Shown: positions 24,589 to 34,479, counted from the first letter of the stretch. The stretch: 64,000 nucleotides of DNA from Candidatus Thermochlorobacteriaceae bacterium (GCA_029263855.1 JAJUFC010000010.1:62001-126000); one strand, 5' to 3'. Program-made: numbers and translations. Notes: generated by a model not told the origin, from the letters alone.

Positions 24589-24690
24589 CGCTGTTTTGAG
24601 GTTTTGTTCATGGTGAAGTTACAACAAACCGAATTTTTCACGATTCGCCGCGTTATTTTGTAGATTTGCAAAATTTAATTCCATACATCA

Positions 24691-25092
24691 ATGCTACACG
24701 AGGCGCAATCTCAATTTTCACGATTTGTGGCGGACTCTTCAGAGCGATGCAAAGCCTTTTTGCAGAAAGATTTTTACCGAAAGGTTCAGTTCAAGTCGTG
24801 GTTCAAGCAGATTAGCGACGATGCCGTTGCACATCCGAAAAAATACGTTGGCTTTGCTATCATTGGCTTTATTTTGTTTTATGTAATGTTCGGCGATTAT
24901 GGCATTGTCTCTCGCATTCGCCTTGAAGTTGAGCGTGCGCGCTTGCAGTCGGAACTCGATGCTGAACATCGCCGCACCGAACAGCTTAACGCACAAATTC
25001 AAAACGCGAAAAGTTTGGAAACTATTGAAAAACTCGCCCGCGAGAAATATGGCTTCTCTAAACCGGGAGAAACCGTCTATGTTATCAAATAG
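24691..25092 (+). CDS. FtsB/DivIC-family septum formation initiator
   Basis: The 133-residue bitopic protein has a 50-residue cytoplasmic head, one membrane segment (YVGFAIIGFILFYVMFGDYG), a coiled coil (RLEVERARLQSELDAEHRR) and the closing motif IEKLAREKYGFSKPGETVYV that defines the FtsB/DivIC family. With FtsL and FtsQ it forms the divisome bridge. The cytoplasmic head is longer than in E. coli FtsB. TAGATTTG at 24661-24668 is a good -7 promoter element 22 bases before the start codon. A methyltransferase gene follows by 12 bases. Confidence 0.88.
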   Translation: MLHEAQSQFSRFVADSSERCKAFLQKDFYRKVQFKSWFKQISDDAVAHPKKYVGFAIIGFILFYVMFGDYGIVSRIRLEVERARLQSELDAEHRRTEQLNAQIQNAKSLETIEKLAREKYGFSKPGETVYVIK

Positions 25093-25104
25093 TCTTTTAA
25101 CTCA

Positions 25105-25959
25105 ATGAAACCTAAACGCCTTTACGACGAGTCCGAAAAATTACGTATCAAAAAACTGCTTACTGATTTTTATTCTAACAAACCTGTCGAGTATGGTTGC
25201 TACGACCACCGCGCAGGCGAGTATCAACGCTATGCCGAGCTTATTTCGCGGTTTGCTTCTCCCAAAGGGAAACATTTAGAACTCGGGTGCGGCGATTGGC
25301 AAATCCCGCAAGCCATCGCCAATCAAGGCTTTGAGGAAGTGATTGGGTGCGATTTCTTTTCTGACGACTATCTGAATGCCTATCGGAGCAAATTAACGTC
25401 GGAGAATGTTCAGTTAGTTCGATACGATGGCTTGAACATTCCGTATCCTGATAACTACTTTGATACGGTCTCGTCGCTTTGCGTGATAGAGCATATCGTC
25501 GATGTGGAAGACGTTTTGAATCAAATGCACCGTGTCTTGAAACCGAACGGTCTCTTGATTATCAAATGCCCGAATTGGAGTGGGATTAACAATCCTGTTC
25601 GCGCTTTGCAAAGTTTGACGCGCCACCGTCATCGTTATTGGCAATATGAAACAGTTCTTGATGGCTTCTTTGGCTTTTTCCGCTCAATCGGTTGGTATCT
25701 TGAAGCGCGCTTTTCAGCGAACCCGAGATGGATTATGGTTTATCCGAGAATGAAAAACGGCGCTATCGATTTTCAATCGGGCGATGACGATGTCGTGCAT
25801 TTGTGTCAGCCAATTTCATTCAAGAAATACTTTGAGCAAAAAGGCTATGAGTTGATTTTATTTAATCGCGGAATGGGCGAGTCTGGGTTTGCCAAGAAAT
25901 TCAACTCGCTGTTTCCTGCATTTGCAACCACGATAAACATTGTCGCACAAAAATCTTAA
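25105..25959 (+). CDS. Class I SAM-dependent methyltransferase
   Basis: A 284-residue protein of the Methyltransf_11 type. Motif I is HLELGCGDWQIPQAIANQG, the acidic residue for ribose is in VIGCDFFSDDYLNAY, and motif IV-V are FDTVSSLCVIEHIVDVEDVL and RVLKPNGLLIIKCPNW. The C-terminal third has ARFSANPRWIMVYPRM and VHLCQPISFKKYFEQKGYEL. This pattern is frequent among methyltransferases of cell-envelope sugar or quinone pathways, but the substrate is not recognisable. It lies between ftsB-like and ispG genes, its stop four bases before the ispG start. Confidence 0.82.
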   Translation: MKPKRLYDESEKLRIKKLLTDFYSNKPVEYGCYDHRAGEYQRYAELISRFASPKGKHLELGCGDWQIPQAIANQGFEEVIGCDFFSDDYLNAYRSKLTSENVQLVRYDGLNIPYPDNYFDTVSSLCVIEHIVDVEDVLNQMHRVLKPNGLLIIKCPNWSGINNPVRALQSLTRHRHRYWQYETVLDGFFGFFRSIGWYLEARFSANPRWIMVYPRMKNGAIDFQSGDDDVVHLCQPISFKKYFEQKGYELILFNRGMGESGFAKKFNSLFPAFATTINIVAQKS

Positions 25960-25963
25960 TGCC

Positions 25964-28060
25964 ATGTCTTACGTGACCAACCCATACGCCTACCGCCGAC
26001 GCGAAACTGTTGAAGTCGGCTTCGGCATCATCAAACTCGGCGGAATGAATCCAATCCGCGTCGAATCAATGACCACGACCGACACGATGGATACCAACGC
26101 GACCGTCGACCAATGCCGCCGCCTCTATGAAGCGGGGTGCGAAATTATCCGCATCACCGCGCCCTCGATGAAAGAAGCCGAAAACTTGGGCGAAATCTCC
26201 AAGCGGCTTCGCAAGATGGGCATTCAAACGCCGCTCGTCGCCGACATTCACTTCACGCCCAACGCGGCAATGAAGGCGGCGGAGTTCGTCGAGAACGTGC
26301 GCATCAACCCCGGCAACTATGCCGATAGAAAAAAATTCGCCGTTCACGAATACACCGACTCCGAATACGAAGAAGAACTTGCGCGCATTCACGACCAGTT
26401 CAAGCCGCTCGTCTTGAAGTGCAAAGAATACGGTCGCTCGATGCGCATCGGCACGAATCACGGCTCGCTTTCCGACCGCATTATGAACCGCTACGGCGAC
26501 ACGCCGCTCGGAATGGTCGAATCCGCGCTCGAATTTGCGCGCATCTGCGAACTTTATGGCTACTACGATTTCATCTTCTCGATGAAATCTTCCAATCCGC
26601 AAGTGATGATTCAAGCCTATCGCTTGCTTGTGGAAAAAGCCGACAAGGAATTGAAACACAAATATCCGCTTCACTTGGGCGTAACCGAAGCGGGCAACTG
26701 CGAAGAAGGGCGCGTCAAATCCGCCATTGGCATCGGCGCGCTATTGGAAGACGGATTGGGCGACACGATTCGCGTTTCGCTCACCGAAGACCCCGTGAAC
26801 GAAGTTCATTTCGGCTTCGAACTCGTCAAGAAATACAACGACAAACTTTGGATTAAGGCAAATAACGTCGGCGAGTTCGCCAAGCGATTCGCGCAACTCA
26901 AAGAGGAAGAGCCGCCATTCACGCCGTTTGAGTTTAATCGCCGTCCTTCACAAAAAATTCTTGTTGGACATTTGGAAGTCGGCGGCGATGCCGTTCCGCG
27001 CGTCGAGTTGGAGGTCAAAGAGTCGCTATCGGACATCGAGAAAGTCCGCGACGAAATCATCTTCTCCGCCAAGCCGTTTCTTGCCGAAGGCGCGAAGTCA
27101 GAGTTCACCTCGATTGAGACGGAGTTCATTGATGAAGTCAAAGCCGTTCAGAAATCGTTGGAAGAGAAGTTCGTTTCGCCGATTCTTTCCGTATCGGTCA
27201 ATGAAATGCTCACGGCGCAAGCACTCGTCAATTCAGTCGATAAAATCCGCCTAAACGTCAAGCGCGGCGACGCGCCCTTCGATGCGGACGGTTTGAAGCA
27301 TCTTGTCGGCAAAGCGGCGATTGAGTTTTCCTTCGTCAAAGACGAGGAATCCGACGTCGCCATCGCGGAAATTTTGACGCGCATCGCCGAAAAGTGCAAA
27401 GCCGTCGGACTTGAAAAAGCGATGTTCTCGATTCAAGCGAAGGACATCATTTTTCCGTATCGGCGTTTGGCGCAAGCGTTCAACGCGGCGAATGTCAAGT
27501 ATCCAATCGCGCTCCGTTACGACGCGCGTCACATTGCACCGTCTGAAAATACAAATGCGAAAATTCCTGATTCGACGACCGATGCCTCTGCGCTGTGCGC
27601 GATTGCCGTTCAATTCGGCTCATTGCTTTGCGACGGCATTGGCGACGTGGTTGCGCTTCGCTCTAACCTCTTGCGCGGCGATGAATTGAATTTGGTCTAT
27701 AACATCTTGCAAGCGACGCGCTACCGAATGACGAAGACGGAGTTCATCTCTTGCCCATCGTGCGGACGCACGCTCTTTGATTTGGAAGAAGTAACCGCCA
27801 AAATCAAAGCGCGGACGGCGCACCTCAAAGGCTTGAAAATTGGCATTATGGGGTGCATCGTGAACGGTCCAGGCGAAATGGCTGATGCGGATTTCGGCTA
27901 TGTTGGCACGGGCGTTGGACAAATTTCCCTTTATGTCGGAAAGGAAGTCGCCAAACGCAATATCCCCGAAGCCGAAGCCGTCGACCGATTGGTCGAACTC
28001 ATCAAAGAGCATGGAAAGTGGCGCGAGCCTGAGGAGGTCGCTACTGAAAGCGAGGCGTGA
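25964..28060 (+). CDS. ispG: 4-hydroxy-3-methylbut-2-enyl diphosphate synthase, long form
   Basis: The 699-residue protein is IspG (GcpE), which makes HMBPP in the MEP isoprenoid pathway. The TIM-barrel part starts at RRRETVEVGFGIIKLGG and VESMTTTDTMDTNATVDQC. A large insertion of about 250 residues, seen in Bacteroidota, Chlorobiota, Chlamydia and plants, separates it from the 4Fe-4S domain, whose ligands are in SCPSCGRTLFDLEEV and GIMGCIVNGPGEMADADFGY. ATG 25964 is chosen over an in-frame TTG 24 bases upstream. Carotenoids made by cruA depend on this pathway. Confidence 0.96.
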   Translation: MSYVTNPYAYRRRETVEVGFGIIKLGGMNPIRVESMTTTDTMDTNATVDQCRRLYEAGCEIIRITAPSMKEAENLGEISKRLRKMGIQTPLVADIHFTPNAAMKAAEFVENVRINPGNYADRKKFAVHEYTDSEYEEELARIHDQFKPLVLKCKEYGRSMRIGTNHGSLSDRIMNRYGDTPLGMVESALEFARICELYGYYDFIFSMKSSNPQVMIQAYRLLVEKADKELKHKYPLHLGVTEAGNCEEGRVKSAIGIGALLEDGLGDTIRVSLTEDPVNEVHFGFELVKKYNDKLWIKANNVGEFAKRFAQLKEEEPPFTPFEFNRRPSQKILVGHLEVGGDAVPRVELEVKESLSDIEKVRDEIIFSAKPFLAEGAKSEFTSIETEFIDEVKAVQKSLEEKFVSPILSVSVNEMLTAQALVNSVDKIRLNVKRGDAPFDADGLKHLVGKAAIEFSFVKDEESDVAIAEILTRIAEKCKAVGLEKAMFSIQAKDIIFPYRRLAQAFNAANVKYPIALRYDARHIAPSENTNAKIPDSTTDASALCAIAVQFGSLLCDGIGDVVALRSNLLRGDELNLVYNILQATRYRMTKTEFISCPSCGRTLFDLEEVTAKIKARTAHLKGLKIGIMGCIVNGPGEMADADFGYVGTGVGQISLYVGKEVAKRNIPEAEAVDRLVELIKEHGKWREPEEVATESEA

Positions 28061-28076
28061 GTTCACTTAACTTTAC

Positions 28077-29054
28077 TTGTTGGACTTGATTCAAAAGATT
28101 GCCGTCTGCGTTTCTTTTCTCCTTTTTGCCTCATCGCTCGCGGCGCAATCGCGTTTGGAAAAATTCAGCGAAGCGCGAGAGATGATTCAATCCGACACCA
28201 TTCTCAGAGCCGACGGCACGCTTGAAGTTGTTCAGGTTTCAAAAGCCACAGTTCGCTTTAAGGTGATTCCCGACACGGGATTTTTTTACGCCATCACGCC
28301 GACGGCTTCCATCGTTCAGAGCGCGTTTCACAACTGGGTGGAAGGTGGCGCTAACGCGTTGGCATGGTCGCTCGGACTCGATGTTGCCACGCGCTTTCAA
28401 ACGCGCAAACTGATTTGGCGCAACGATTTTATCGGACGGTTTGGACAAACGAAAAACGAAGGACAAGGCATTCGCAAAACGGTTGATAACTTCGAAATCA
28501 TTTCTCAACTGCGCTACAACCTTGTTCGCTCAAATGTCTTTTACCCGCAACTTTCCATGACGCTTCGCTCACAGTTCGCCGCAGGTTTTGACTACACTCG
28601 CCCCAATGAGCCGCAAATTTCTGCGTTCTTCGACCCCGCTTATGCCGTGCAAAGTTTGGGTATGTTCTACGAAGAACCGTCGCGCGCGTTCAATGCGTCG
28701 TTGGGTTTTGCCTTGCGCCAAATCATCACGCGCAATTTCACGTCGTTCAGCGACCGACCTGAAACGCCCGAAATCGAGCGCGTCAATTTCACCACAGGTA
28801 TTGAGATTAAATCCTCTTGGACGATTGATTTCAACGACCGTACGCGCTACCAATCGCGCGTTCAACTCTTCTCTTCCTTTGAAAAATTAGGCACTTGGGA
28901 CGTGAATTTTCGCAACACGTTTTCAATGAAGGTTTTTGAATCCCTCCAAATTCAATTCCTCTTCGCACTCGTCTATCAAGAGCAGATTAGCCCAAACGTT
29001 CAACTCTCTCAAACGCTTGAATTAGCCTTTCGCTATCGCATTACGAACAACTAA
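28077..29054 (+). CDS. DUF3078-type outer-membrane beta-barrel protein
   Basis: A 325-residue protein with a signal peptide (LLFASSLAAQS) and a repeating pattern of amphipathic strands such as WRNDFIGRFGQTK, RYNLVRSNVFYPQL and SRVQLFSSFEKLG, ending in the aromatic strand LELAFRYRITNN. It matches the DUF3078 family of Bacteroidota. No ATG is available: an in-frame TAA lies at 28068-28070 and the first Met is past residue 35, so translation must start at TTG 28077, 28080 or 28086. Function unknown. Confidence 0.78.
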   Translation: MLDLIQKIAVCVSFLLFASSLAAQSRLEKFSEAREMIQSDTILRADGTLEVVQVSKATVRFKVIPDTGFFYAITPTASIVQSAFHNWVEGGANALAWSLGLDVATRFQTRKLIWRNDFIGRFGQTKNEGQGIRKTVDNFEIISQLRYNLVRSNVFYPQLSMTLRSQFAAGFDYTRPNEPQISAFFDPAYAVQSLGMFYEEPSRAFNASLGFALRQIITRNFTSFSDRPETPEIERVNFTTGIEIKSSWTIDFNDRTRYQSRVQLFSSFEKLGTWDVNFRNTFSMKVFESLQIQFLFALVYQEQISPNVQLSQTLELAFRYRITNN

Positions 29055-29056
29055 CT

Positions 29057-29710
29057 ATGAAACACATCGGATTTATTTTTGACATGGACGGCGTGATTAT
29101 CGACAACATGCGCACGCACGAACACGCATGGCTCGAACTTTTTCGCGACTTGGGCGTTGAGATTGACATCAACGAATTTCATCGCGAAACGGCAGGAATG
29201 AAGGCGACGGAAGTTCTGCGATACTTTCTCGGCAATCGTTTCGCGAAGGCTGAACTCGAGCAGTTTTCCGCACAGAAGGAATTTCTTTATCGTGTTCTCT
29301 TTCGCAAGAAACTCAAACCCATGAAGGGACTGATGTCCTTTCTCAAAGAGGCTCAAAAGCGACACATTCCAATGGGATTGGCAACAGGCGGTGGCAAAGC
29401 AAACATCGACTTCGTTTTAGACGGGCTTAACCTTCGCAAGCATTTTCAATCCGTTCTCGGCGCAAGCGATGTCAAGCAAGGCAAACCCAATCCTGAAATC
29501 TACTTGAAGTCCGCCGCCGCGCTTGGCTTGTCACCCGAACAGTGTTTTGTTTTTGAAGACGCGCTCCCGGGAATTGAAGCGGCAAGGCGTGCGGGCATGA
29601 AGGTTGTCGGGATTGCGACGACGCATCACGTTTCGTTTATGCGAAAGATTCCCAATGTGATTCTTGCGACAAAAAACTTTGAACGCCTTACGCCGAAACA
29701 ATTTCTTTGA
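29057..29710 (+). CDS. HAD-superfamily phosphatase, beta-phosphoglucomutase-like
   Basis: A 217-residue HAD subfamily IA hydrolase. The nucleophile motif is FIFDMDGVIIDN (second Asp general acid), motif II is LATGGGKAN, motif III KQGKPNPEIYLKSA, and motif IV FEDALPGIEAARRAGM. The helical cap sits between residues 20 and 85. Substrates in this branch are sugar phosphates such as beta-glucose-1-phosphate or deoxy-sugar phosphates; the sequence does not decide. It starts two bases after the preceding gene and probably shares its transcript. Confidence 0.88.
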   Translation: MKHIGFIFDMDGVIIDNMRTHEHAWLELFRDLGVEIDINEFHRETAGMKATEVLRYFLGNRFAKAELEQFSAQKEFLYRVLFRKKLKPMKGLMSFLKEAQKRHIPMGLATGGGKANIDFVLDGLNLRKHFQSVLGASDVKQGKPNPEIYLKSAAALGLSPEQCFVFEDALPGIEAARRAGMKVVGIATTHHVSFMRKIPNVILATKNFERLTPKQFL

Positions 29711-29798
29711 CATTGCGCCGAAACTTAACTTTGACGATGACGATAGAAAAATTGTATCGTCTTATTCAAACACAAACTCACCAAAACAAGGAGCAGTT

Positions 29799-30011
29799 AT
29801 GACACGCGGACAAGGAATTGCAATTGGCGTTTTTTCTTTTTTGGCAGGCGTTGCGGTTGGCATGCTCTTCGCGCCGAAAAGCGGCAAGGAACTTCGCAAA
29901 GACTTACGCGAAAAACTTGAAGAAGCCACCGACCTTTACAGCAACATCAATTTTTCAAATTTGACCGAAGCCGAAGTCGAGCGCGAACTCACCCAAAAAG
30001 TATCAAGATAA
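29799..30011 (+). CDS. YtxH-domain small membrane protein
   Basis: A 70-residue protein with one N-terminal hydrophobic segment and the YtxH signature GVAVGMLFAPKSGKELRKDL, followed by a charged amphipathic tail. The start at ATG 29799 is supported by AAGGAG at 29788-29793. TAACTTTG at 29726-29733 is an exact Bacteroidota -7 element upstream. YtxH proteins are linked to general stress response in Bacillus and are frequent in the Bacteroidota; molecular function is unknown. Confidence 0.82.
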   Translation: MTRGQGIAIGVFSFLAGVAVGMLFAPKSGKELRKDLREKLEEATDLYSNINFSNLTEAEVERELTQKVSR

Positions 30012-30023
30012 TTTTGGTCATAA

Positions 30024-30070
30024 AAATGCGCGACTTGCCCCCCGTTCAACGGTTCGCACGTCGCGCATTT
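30024..30070. terminator. Hairpin between convergent YtxH and T9SS genes
   Basis: AAATGCGCGAC (30024-30034) pairs perfectly with GTCGCGCATTT (30060-30070), an 11-base stem with a 25-base loop. It is the only structure between two convergent genes and probably ends transcription from both sides. The T-rich stretch ATCGTTTTG after the right arm supports plus-strand termination. Confidence 0.65.
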
Positions 30071-30092
30071 ATCGTTTTGTTCTGTACCTTAT

Positions 30093-33000
30093 TTACTTCA
30101 CGAAAAGCATCTGCTTCGTGAAGGTTCTTCCACCCGCCGTATATCGGTAGAAATACACGCCGCTTGAAAGTGCCGACGCATTAAACGATACGGCATAATT
30201 TCCTGCATCTTTGACTTCATTGACGAGCGTTGCGACCACCCGCCCCAGCACATCGTAAAGCTGAATCGTAACAAGCCCTCTCGCCTTTAATCCGTATTCA
30301 ATTCTCGTGCTGGGGTTGAAGGGATTCGGATAGTTCTGCGCCAAGCGATAATCATAAACGACGCTTGCACCGGCTTCGACTTTCACACTCACGCGGTCGG
30401 GATAGTTATGCAATGTGCCATTGAAATCGCGTGAGCGAAGCGTGTAGATATATGTTTTTCCGACTTCCACCGCATCATCTATGAACGAATAATTTTTGGC
30501 TTCGGTGCTTGTGCCTTGTCCCACAAGCGAAGGAAGGTTCTCAAATGAGGCGATTTGCACGCCGTCACGAACGACCATAAAGCCTTGATTATCAATTTCC
30601 GAGATAGTTCGCCAAGTGAGCGTTACTTTTCCATGCGACGATGTGCCTCTAAAATTCGTGAGTTCAACCGGAAGCGGAGCGTCGTCGGGGTCGCCGATGG
30701 TAAAGGGCGAAAACGAGGTAACAGGCGAAGTGGATTCCACGTATCGAATGCCATTGGCGAGCGTAAACGGCGCGGAAGTCGGCACGGCAACCCAAGTGCC
30801 ACCTGTGAAGTGATAAATGACAGGATTGTTCGTGAACCCTGCATCGTCGACTTCTGATTGTCGGTAGTAAAAGCGCAAGAAGGCGGGCGTATCGGAGTTG
30901 ATGTCCCAATAGCGCGAAATCGCACGCCCTTGCGTGATGGTCGGAGCAAGCGTGAAAAATTGCTGAACCGATGCATCTGTCGTTCCGCTTTGTGCGCGCA
31001 AGGCAAATGAACCGCCGCCTAAAACGGTGAATGACGTTCCGACGCTCGGATTGTTTGTTGGAACAGTGTTGGCGATGACTTCAAACGCACCAATGTCCAC
31101 AAACGGCTCTCCACCCAACGGCGGCAGAAGCGACGGATTGCCGTTATCGACCGCCGGCGATGTCGGCAACAGTTGATAGTTTCCATTTGCAGAATCCACG
31201 AATTGTGGCGGTGCTGTTAGGTTGGTCGCAACATCGCCTCCGATGGAAGACAGCGGTGTCAGCGTTCCAATCAGGTTGTATCCTAACGAGTTTAATCCGC
31301 TTAACGGCGACATTACAAATGAGCCGGACAAATCTCTGACGTCGTTTTTTGTGTCTTGGTGATTGCTATAAATGATGGAGTTTTCAACATTGAGCAATCC
31401 AAACTCACTATCGACATGAACGCCTGAGCCGCCCAAGTTCGAAACATTCACGCAAACAGTGGCATTTGTCAAATTAGCGATACCGCTAAAAATGAATATG
31501 CCGCCGCCCGAAGCGGTCTCTGAAGTATTTCGGGAAATGACGCTTCGCCTTGCCGTAAACTCGCCTGAAAAGTCGAGACAAACGCCACCGCCCTCTTGCG
31601 AGGCTGTGTTGCTGTCGATTACAGATTCTTCTAAAATCATCTCGCCTGCGATAATCGCGCCGCCGCCTAACGTGCCACTTTCAGCACGATTCAACCGAAT
31701 CACGGTATTTTGAACGACAAGTAACCCTGACTCGACACAAATTCCACCGCCGCTCAATTCAGAGCCATTGTTCGTAATTTGGCAGTTTATCAAGCTATCC
31801 GTCGTGCCGCTACTGAATATACCGCCGCCGCCTACCAGACCACCTTCAATGTTGTTTTTGCCACCTCTTCTTTTTTCGTTCATCGCCCGAACATTCTTTG
31901 AGTGTTTCGCCGCCGATTGCCGTGATGTATTTCTCACCGAAACCCTGCCTCCTCGCTTCCCCCCGAAGAAGATGTTATTTGACGAAACTGTCGTATTGGA
32001 TAGGTTCATGCTTCCAGAGTTGTAAATCCCCCCACCTTGGCTTTCTCCCACATTGTTGCTGATGATTGAATTATTAGTCAGAAGCGTGCCCGTGCTGTAA
32101 ATGCCACCGCCATCTCTACTTGCGTTGTTAGATATGGTCGAGTTATTGACCGTGAGCGTGCCCTGATTGCCAATACCACCACCATTGCTGAACTGCGACT
32201 GATTGTATTCAACTGTGCATCCATTGAGGACAAGCGTTCCTCCATTGAATATTCCTGCGCCCAAACCATCCTCTGAGGTATTGTTACTGATAATACAATT
32301 GTTCAAAGTCAGATTACCCTCGTTCAAAATGCCTGCGCCACTCTGTTCGCCTATTGTAAGACCATTTGCCAAATGCAACCCGCTTATGCTTACCGTAGAG
32401 CCTTTGGCTATGGCGAAAATTCGAGTGTTATCAGGTGCGGTCTCATCTTTGCGAATGGTCATTTGCGATGCGCCAGGTCCGGTTATGGTTACATTCGCCG
32501 CAATTGTCGGTAAGCTTGTGAGTAAATTGATTTCACCCGTGGTGGCGAATAGAATGATTTGATTTCCGCCTGCCTTATTGATGCTTTCAAGTGCTTGACG
32601 GAGCGAGCCGTCCCCCGCGTCATTATTGCTGCTGACGACGAAGGCATCAATCCCTGTTCCCGAAAGCGATACCGTTTCAGTAACTATGCCACTGTGCGTG
32701 ATATTGATAACCGCCGAATAAGATTGTAGCGCAATCGGCGAGAAAGTAACGCCGAAGCGCAGGCTGTCATTAACGCCTAAGGTTTTTGGATAAGTATTTG
32801 TATCAACCAATCCGAATTGTGCCGCATTGATACCGCCTACGCTCGCACCGTTGATGACCAATCCGCCGCCGGCAAGATTTTTTACCGTTACGAGCCGCGC
32901 TGAAGTCGTCGCGCCGTTTGAAAATTGCCCGAAGTTGATGGATTCAGGTGCGCGGCTGAACTCCGGTGCTTCTCCAACACCCTGCGCCGTCAGTTGAACT

Positions 33001-33938
33001 AATACTGTTGCATCTTCGCTTGATTCAGAGGTTGTGTAAGTCAGGCGCACGGAAGCGGATTTCGCGCCCGTCGTCGTCGGAGCGGCAGATGCGTTGAAAG
33101 TAACTGTGTTCGTTGTCAGCGTTGCAGGGAGCGTAGGCAAGCCAGAGAGCGAAAATTCCGACGCATTCGCGCCGATAAGTTCAATGCTGTTCAGAAATAC
33201 AGAGCCTATGCCGACGTTCCTGAGCGTGAAGGTTTGTGGCGCGCTTGTCGTATTGACCTGAACATTGTTGAAGTTTGTGGCACTTGGTGCCGCTCTAAGC
33301 AAAGGTGTTGCAACCACAAGGCGTATGTCCGTTCTTGTGTTCGCGCTTGTGTTTCCCGCCGCCGTATAAAAACTGGCATCGCTTGCATTATCAATATTCA
33401 CGTATCGCGTAGGTGTAATGGAAAGATTGAGGTTACCGGTCCATTGCGTGCTGGCGTTTTCTGTGTAGGATATGTTATCGTTGTGAAATGTCTCCACGAC
33501 GAGGTCAGATGTGCCGTCCCAAACAAACGGCTCGTCCAACTTAAACATGTTCCAGCCAATAACTGGTTGAACGCCAGCGATGTTTTGATATACTCTTGTC
33601 AGCAATGTGGTATCAATCCAACTGCTTGCCAGATTCGCATTGGCTACGTTTCCGACACGAATGGTAAATCTTGCGTGATTATCCGCCCCGTTGACCGCCG
33701 TTACATTGAATCCAAGTGAATCGAATGCGGTTGCTGATGTCAGCCCTGCCGCTTGCAGTTCGGCGACAGTATAGACGAATTGATGGCGCGAGCCGTAGTA
33801 GTATCGTCCGAAAGGCGATGGGTAATCAAAGGCTGAATTGCTTCCTGTTGCATTACCGATGACAAGACTTTGACTCAACACAGGAATCGGCAATGCAAAG
33901 CACAAGCCGATGAGAAAAGCGACATAACTTTTTTTCAT
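30093..33938 (-). CDS. Large secreted beta-helix protein with type IX sorting signal
   Basis: The 1281-residue protein starts with a signal peptide (MKKSYVAFLIGLCFALPIPV). An N-terminal choice-of-anchor-like domain (to about 230) is followed by Ig-like domains with SPxSxNFGxVxVxxT patterns. A right-handed beta-helix comes next, built from GGGI-x-N-x-G-x-L repeats (as in Pmp-type and CSLREA-type proteins), and then a fibronectin-like region. It ends with a type A type IX sorting domain (YRLAQNYPNPFNPSTRIEYG, ending GRTFTKQMLFVK). It should cross the outer membrane through T9SS and be attached to the surface. A basic stretch of about 40 residues interrupts the helix near 31855-31975. ATG 33938 is used; the upstream frame is Lys/Arg-rich and non-coding. 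Confidence 0.88.
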   Translation of the reverse strand: MKKSYVAFLIGLCFALPIPVLSQSLVIGNATGSNSAFDYPSPFGRYYYGSRHQFVYTVAELQAAGLTSATAFDSLGFNVTAVNGADNHARFTIRVGNVANANLASSWIDTTLLTRVYQNIAGVQPVIGWNMFKLDEPFVWDGTSDLVVETFHNDNISYTENASTQWTGNLNLSITPTRYVNIDNASDASFYTAAGNTSANTRTDIRLVVATPLLRAAPSATNFNNVQVNTTSAPQTFTLRNVGIGSVFLNSIELIGANASEFSLSGLPTLPATLTTNTVTFNASAAPTTTGAKSASVRLTYTTSESSEDATVLVQLTAQGVGEAPEFSRAPESINFGQFSNGATTSARLVTVKNLAGGGLVINGASVGGINAAQFGLVDTNTYPKTLGVNDSLRFGVTFSPIALQSYSAVINITHSGIVTETVSLSGTGIDAFVVSSNNDAGDGSLRQALESINKAGGNQIILFATTGEINLLTSLPTIAANVTITGPGASQMTIRKDETAPDNTRIFAIAKGSTVSISGLHLANGLTIGEQSGAGILNEGNLTLNNCIISNNTSEDGLGAGIFNGGTLVLNGCTVEYNQSQFSNGGGIGNQGTLTVNNSTISNNASRDGGGIYSTGTLLTNNSIISNNVGESQGGGIYNSGSMNLSNTTVSSNNIFFGGKRGGRVSVRNTSRQSAAKHSKNVRAMNEKRRGGKNNIEGGLVGGGGIFSSGTTDSLINCQITNNGSELSGGGICVESGLLVVQNTVIRLNRAESGTLGGGAIIAGEMILEESVIDSNTASQEGGGVCLDFSGEFTARRSVISRNTSETASGGGIFIFSGIANLTNATVCVNVSNLGGSGVHVDSEFGLLNVENSIIYSNHQDTKNDVRDLSGSFVMSPLSGLNSLGYNLIGTLTPLSSIGGDVATNLTAPPQFVDSANGNYQLLPTSPAVDNGNPSLLPPLGGEPFVDIGAFEVIANTVPTNNPSVGTSFTVLGGGSFALRAQSGTTDASVQQFFTLAPTITQGRAISRYWDINSDTPAFLRFYYRQSEVDDAGFTNNPVIYHFTGGTWVAVPTSAPFTLANGIRYVESTSPVTSFSPFTIGDPDDAPLPVELTNFRGTSSHGKVTLTWRTISEIDNQGFMVVRDGVQIASFENLPSLVGQGTSTEAKNYSFIDDAVEVGKTYIYTLRSRDFNGTLHNYPDRVSVKVEAGASVVYDYRLAQNYPNPFNPSTRIEYGLKARGLVTIQLYDVLGRVVATLVNEVKDAGNYAVSFNASALSSGVYFYRYTAGGRTFTKQMLFVK

Positions 33939-34039
33939 TTTTATTTTGTTAAGGTTTTTTGAAAAATGCTTGATAAAGTTCTTTCGTCCTCTCCTCTTTT
34001 CTCTCCTCTTGTTTTCTTCCAACCGGAAAAAGCCGTTTG

Positions 34040-34444
34040 CTATTTTCGGTTGGTCAATCGCTCAATAATTTTTTTAAGTTGACCTGATACTTTCTCGAGC
34101 AACGTAGGCTCTGAAAAAAACATCGGCTCATCGCTTTCAAGGTAGCGGTCGCAGTATTCAATGTAGTGCAGTTCCATTTCGGATTTCAATCGCTTGTAAC
34201 GCGCTTCTCCGATAAACCTCATGATTCGCTCTTCGGTCGCTTTTTTCACTATCGGTATGGAAGAAGGGTCGCAGAGTAATCTCGCTTCCACCATCTCTTC
34301 TGTGCGCTCGCGCAGAAAGTCGATTTCGCGTCGGGTAAGTTCGCCTGAATGAATGTAAAGTTCAGAGAGTTCAAGAAAATCAAAGTTGGCGAAGGAAATG
34401 TTGCGCAGAATCTTCTCATTGCGTCGGTGAATTTGTCCTGTCAT
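34040..34444 (-). CDS. Hypothetical charged cytoplasmic protein
   Basis: A 134-residue protein with no signal peptide or membrane segment and a highly charged, mainly helical composition. Recognisable stretches are LYIHSGELTRREIDFLRERT and EERIMRFIGEARYKRLKSEM. A good ribosome site (AAAGGAG) precedes its ATG on the minus strand, and codon use is like its neighbours, so it is probably a real gene. No family was recognised. It may share a transcript with the T9SS gene, which starts 102 bases downstream. Confidence 0.6.
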   Translation of the reverse strand: MTGQIHRRNEKILRNISFANFDFLELSELYIHSGELTRREIDFLRERTEEMVEARLLCDPSSIPIVKKATEERIMRFIGEARYKRLKSEMELHYIEYCDRYLESDEPMFFSEPTLLEKVSGQLKKIIERLTNRK

Positions 34445-34479
34445 GGCTTTACTCCTTTTACTTAACTTTGCTTGTTAAT

